Shown one piece after another: positions 31,185 to 33,321 of a stretch of 33,321 bases of DNA. The DNA is from Streptomyces sp. rh34. Its GTDB lineage: Bacteria > Actinomycetota > Actinomycetes > Streptomycetales > Streptomycetaceae. The translations under genes and the position numbers were made by a program. The stretch spans positions 1-33,321 of the forward strand of contig NZ_NTGZ01000055.1 in the NCBI RefSeq assembly GCF_002551245.1, read 5' to 3'. How positions within the stretch are numbered: the first letter of the stretch is position 1; each line of letters begins with the position of its first letter. The notes under the pieces were generated by a model that saw only the letters and a program-made list of their open reading frames with translations, was not told the origin of the DNA and ran no database searches.

Positions 31185-31322
31185 GGTGACGCCACCCCTT
31201 CGCGGTCAACTACGGTCAACTCATCCGTCAAAAGCGGTCATAGCATCACAAGACATGTCCACTGTGTGCAAGCACCTCATAGTGCCGTGTTGAGGTCATA
31301 AGGGTTTAAACAGAACAGAGAA

Positions 31323-31347
31323 ACCCCCCGCCTGGACGGCGAGGGGT
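31323..31347 (-). terminator. Terminator after the Dabb gene
   Basis: On the minus strand ACCCCTCGCC and GGCGGGGGGT pair 9 of 10 around a 5-nt loop, followed by TTTCTCTGTT, a rare T-rich tail for this genome. It lies about 35 nt past the stop. Confidence 0.75.
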
Positions 31348-31382
31348 CGCTGGAACCGGGACGAACCGGTGTTGGGGGAGCG

Positions 31383-31676
31383 TCAGAAGGGGTAGTCGGC
31401 GATCACCCAAGTGGCGAATTCTCGCCACTGTCCCGCGGCGGCCTGGTGGGCCGGGTGCTCGATGTAGCGCTTGAGCGCGTCCTCGTCGGCGACGGCGGAG
31501 TTGATGGCGTAGTCGTACGCGATCGGCCGGTCGGTGATGTTCCAGGCACACTCCCAGAACTCCAGCTCCGGGACCTGCCCCTCCAGCTCCCGGAAGGCCC
31601 GGTCCCCGGCGACGACCCGCGGGTCGTCCCGCTCGACGCCTTCGTTCAGCTTGAAAAGGACCAGGTGGCGGATCAT
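31383..31676 (-). CDS. Dabb-family (stress-responsive A/B barrel) protein
   Basis: 97 aa. The single ferredoxin-like domain fills the whole protein: MIRHLVLFKLNEGV at the start, LEFWECAWNITDRPIAYDYAINSAV in the middle and RYIEHPAHQAAAGQW near the end, the classic Dabb pattern. These dimeric proteins include olivetolic-acid cyclase-like enzymes and stress proteins, and the exact role is unknown. It starts 10 nt after the stop of the small membrane protein, so the two are probably one operon. AGGAGAAG lies just before its ATG. A terminator follows. Confidence 0.9.
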   Translation of the reverse strand: MIRHLVLFKLNEGVERDDPRVVAGDRAFRELEGQVPELEFWECAWNITDRPIAYDYAINSAVADEDALKRYIEHPAHQAAAGQWREFATWVIADYPF

Positions 31677-31686
31677 CGCGCTTCTC

Positions 31687-31851
31687 CTACTTCACCAGTT
31701 CTGACATGAAGTCACCGACGCTCTGCGCGGCGGTGGAAATGCCTTCGAACCCTACCTGGACCAGCTCGGCGGCCCGCTGGGGAGACATGATGATCGTGTA
31801 CAGCACGAAGACCACCAATATGTAGATGATGATCGTCTTTGCCTTGGCCAC
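31687..31851 (-). CDS. Small membrane protein, conserved-looking
   Basis: 54 aa from GTG 31851 with GGAGGGG 7 nt upstream; longer in-frame starts lack a site. One membrane helix near the N-terminus (TIIIYILVVFVLYTIIM, about residues 6-22) is followed by an amphipathic helix (RAAELVQVGFEGISTAAQSVGDFM). The function is unknown. It precedes the Dabb gene in a likely two-gene operon. A TACAAT -10 candidate lies at 31890-31895. Confidence 0.75.
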   Translation of the reverse strand: MAKAKTIIIYILVVFVLYTIIMSPQRAAELVQVGFEGISTAAQSVGDFMSELVK

Positions 31852-31889
31852 AATCCTGCCCCTCCATCGACCCCACGTGCGATCGGGCG

Positions 31890-31895
31890 ATTGTA
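31890..31895 (-). promoter_or_regulatory. Candidate -10 box for the small membrane protein / Dabb operon
   Basis: TACAAT on the minus strand, 39 nt before the GTG; no clear -35 is seen. CGGATAC repeats flank it (inverted CGGAT/ATCCG in 31895-31915). Confidence 0.35.
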
Positions 31896-32136
31896 TCCGC
31901 ACGGATGGCCGTATCCGGTGGCCGTTTCTGATCACTGATGAGCTCTTTAAGGACCTACGGCCCCGCCATCAAGGTCTTTCGCCCGACCTCACGACGCCTG
32001 CCGCGCGGCAGGATGGATACCGAGCCCAACGGGACCAGGCAGGACCCGGAGGGCCGGAACGGGGCCTCTCTGTGGGGTCACCGCCGCGCGATTCCCCCCT
32101 GACCGCGACGGAGGACCAGCAGGCCCTGTTCTCACC

Positions 32137-32173
32137 GGGGGAAGCGGCTTGTCCCCCCGACGCCGCTTCCCCC
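32137..32173. other. Long hairpin 1 in gene-free region
   Basis: GGGGGAAGCGGC (32137-32148) pairs perfectly with GCCGCTTCCCCC (32162-32173), loop 13 nt. No gene ends nearby on the plus strand, so its role is unclear. Confidence 0.6.
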
Positions 32174-32189
32174 GACCTGAACTGTGAAT

Positions 32190-32238
32190 CGGAGCGCCCG
32201 GTCGCCGTACATCCTCTGTGCGGCGACCGGTCGCTCCG
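32190..32238. other. Long hairpin 2 in gene-free region
   Basis: The two 18-nt arms (32190-32207 and 32221-32238) pair in 17 positions around a 13-nt loop. With hairpin 1 it could belong to an untranslated RNA. Confidence 0.6.
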
Positions 32239-32352
32239 CGTTGGCGGCCTTCTCCGCAGACGCCTGTCGCACCTGCGGGGTGGCACGGAAGCCTTCGCGT
32301 TGACTTCCCGAGGTGGTGGACGGCGGCGAGCGCTGTAAGCGCCGGGTGCGAC

Positions 32353-32508
32353 GGACCAGCCCCGCACTCACGGGGACGACCGGCGGTTCCTCATGGCCGA
32401 GAACCCCGACATCAAGGGATCAACCCCGCACGCGCGCGGGGACGACCCGGGCCAGCGGTCTCCGCTGCCGTCCATGATGGGAACAACCCCGCGTGGGCGG
32501 GGATCAGG
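32353..32508 (-). CRISPR. Decayed type I-E-like CRISPR remnant (three repeats, two spacers)
   Basis: Repeats at 32353-32381 (29 nt), 32417-32447 (31 nt, one extra CG) and 32480-32508 (29 nt) share GGAnCAaCCCCGC...GCGGGGACGACC with the inner hairpin CCCCGC/GCGGGG typical of type I-E. Spacers are 35 nt (32382-32416) and 32 nt (32448-32479); 32 is the type I-E norm. In the E. coli orientation the array reads on the minus strand. All three repeats differ and no cas gene is in the window, so it is probably an inactive leftover or a distant part of another array. Confidence 0.7.
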
Positions 32509-32730
32509 GGATGAGATCAGGAGGATCGGCTCGCGAGACCAGGAGATCCCTTAGCGCGGGGGAGCTACTGAACCACACGCAAGTGGCGGAGGCTCGTCAG
32601 GCTGACCGAGACCGCCGTCATCTGCCGCCCTCAGCTCAGTCGGCACGTTCGCGTTGGCTGCATCTCACCGATCGGATGGCCTTGCTGGTCGGGCGGGTCC
32701 TCGCAGATCGCCTTGATCATCAAACGCAGG

Positions 32731-32770
32731 GTGCCCCTTTGATCTGCGATTTCGCTGATCAAAGGGGCAC
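32731..32770 (-). terminator. Terminator of tRNA-Ser(CGA)
   Basis: GTGCCCCTTTGATC (32731-32744) and its perfect complement (32757-32770) with a 12-nt loop, 6 nt after the tRNA 3' end. An alternative hairpin, TCGCAGATC (32701-32709) with GATCTGCGA (32741-32749), would compete with it. Confidence 0.85.
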
Positions 32771-32776
32771 CAGAAG

Positions 32777-32864
32777 CGGTAGCGGTGGGATTTGAACCCA
32801 CGGTGACGGGTTACGCCACACTCGCTTTCGAGGCGAGCTCCTTCGGCCGCTCGGACACGCTACC
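32777..32864 (-). tRNA. tRNA-Ser (anticodon CGA)
   Basis: On the minus strand, acceptor GGTAGCG pairs with CGCTACC, discriminator G. The anticodon stem CTCGC/GCGAG holds loop CTCGAAA with anticodon CGA, which reads UCG. A long variable arm marks a class II tRNA. The T arm around GTGGG-TTCAAAT-CCCAC is intact and no CCA is encoded. TAAGCT at 32872-32877 could be its -10 box. Confidence 0.96.
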
Positions 32865-32953
32865 GAGAGAGAGCTTAGACCATCCCGGGGCGTGGACAGA
32901 AATCGGTTCTCGGGAGCGGGGCCGTACCTGGTCAGGTGGCGGGGCCCTACCGG

Positions 32954-33321
<368 letters not shown>

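Noticed and set aside
31826..32371. Short open frames on both strands in the gene-free region
   Set aside because: They cross the long hairpins, lack start signals and have no family features.

Overview
The window is very GC-rich, densely coded and uses many GTG starts. It carries a SigB/SigF-type sigma pair, a subtilisin-inhibitor-like gene, an ECF41 sigma factor, many secreted enzymes and tRNA genes without an encoded CCA. Together these point to a Streptomyces chromosome. From memory, the right-hand end (sigN, sigF, tRNA-Ser, tRNA deaminase) resembles the S. coelicolor SCO4034-SCO4038 region; no alignment was run.

Left part (1-5.7 kb). A PAS-domain histidine-kinase-like protein whose kinase motifs look degenerate runs off the left edge. 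Next come an SSI-type protease inhibitor, tRNA-Ser(GCU) and tRNA-Arg(ACG) with perfect terminator hairpins, and an ArsR-type regulator divergent from a secreted protein across three CTCTGCA repeats spaced exactly 14 bp. A YcxB-like membrane protein follows. Middle-left (5.7-10.4 kb): a type II NADH dehydrogenase-like flavoprotein beside an ECF41 sigma factor, then a likely operon of a C2H2-like zinc-finger membrane protein, an S1 protease and a secreted esterase.

Middle (10.5-19.1 kb). An XRE-NACHT-transmembrane protein is preceded by an inverted repeat and a TAGACT -10 box. It is followed by a DUF2797 protein, an amidohydrolase, a collapsed IS5-type transposase, a DinB/DUF664 protein, an OmpR-type response regulator with no kinase beside it, a serine hydrolase and a secreted endonuclease/exonuclease/phosphatase-family protein. 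Right-middle (19.2-27.5 kb): two drug-efflux modules. One is an MFS pump plus TetR regulator behind three TACG-N2-GTACA sites. The other is MarR plus an MFS pump with three carboxypeptidase-regulatory-like repeats fused to its C-terminus. The neighbouring YceI protein carries the same kind of repeat.

Right end (27.6-33.3 kb). A tail-anchored small protein; a lipoprotein gene bordered by a 13-bp tandem repeat on one side and a 10-bp tandem repeat on the other; sigN and sigF; a small membrane protein with a Dabb protein; then about 925 bp without a gene, holding two long hairpins and a decayed type I-E-like CRISPR remnant (three repeats, two spacers, no cas genes). tRNA-Ser(CGA) and the 3' part of tadA close the window. 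TadA's known substrate type, tRNA-Arg(ACG), is encoded at the other end of the same window.

Several intergenic gaps hold phased short tandem repeats (10, 11, 13 and 19 bp periods), an under-described feature of this stretch.
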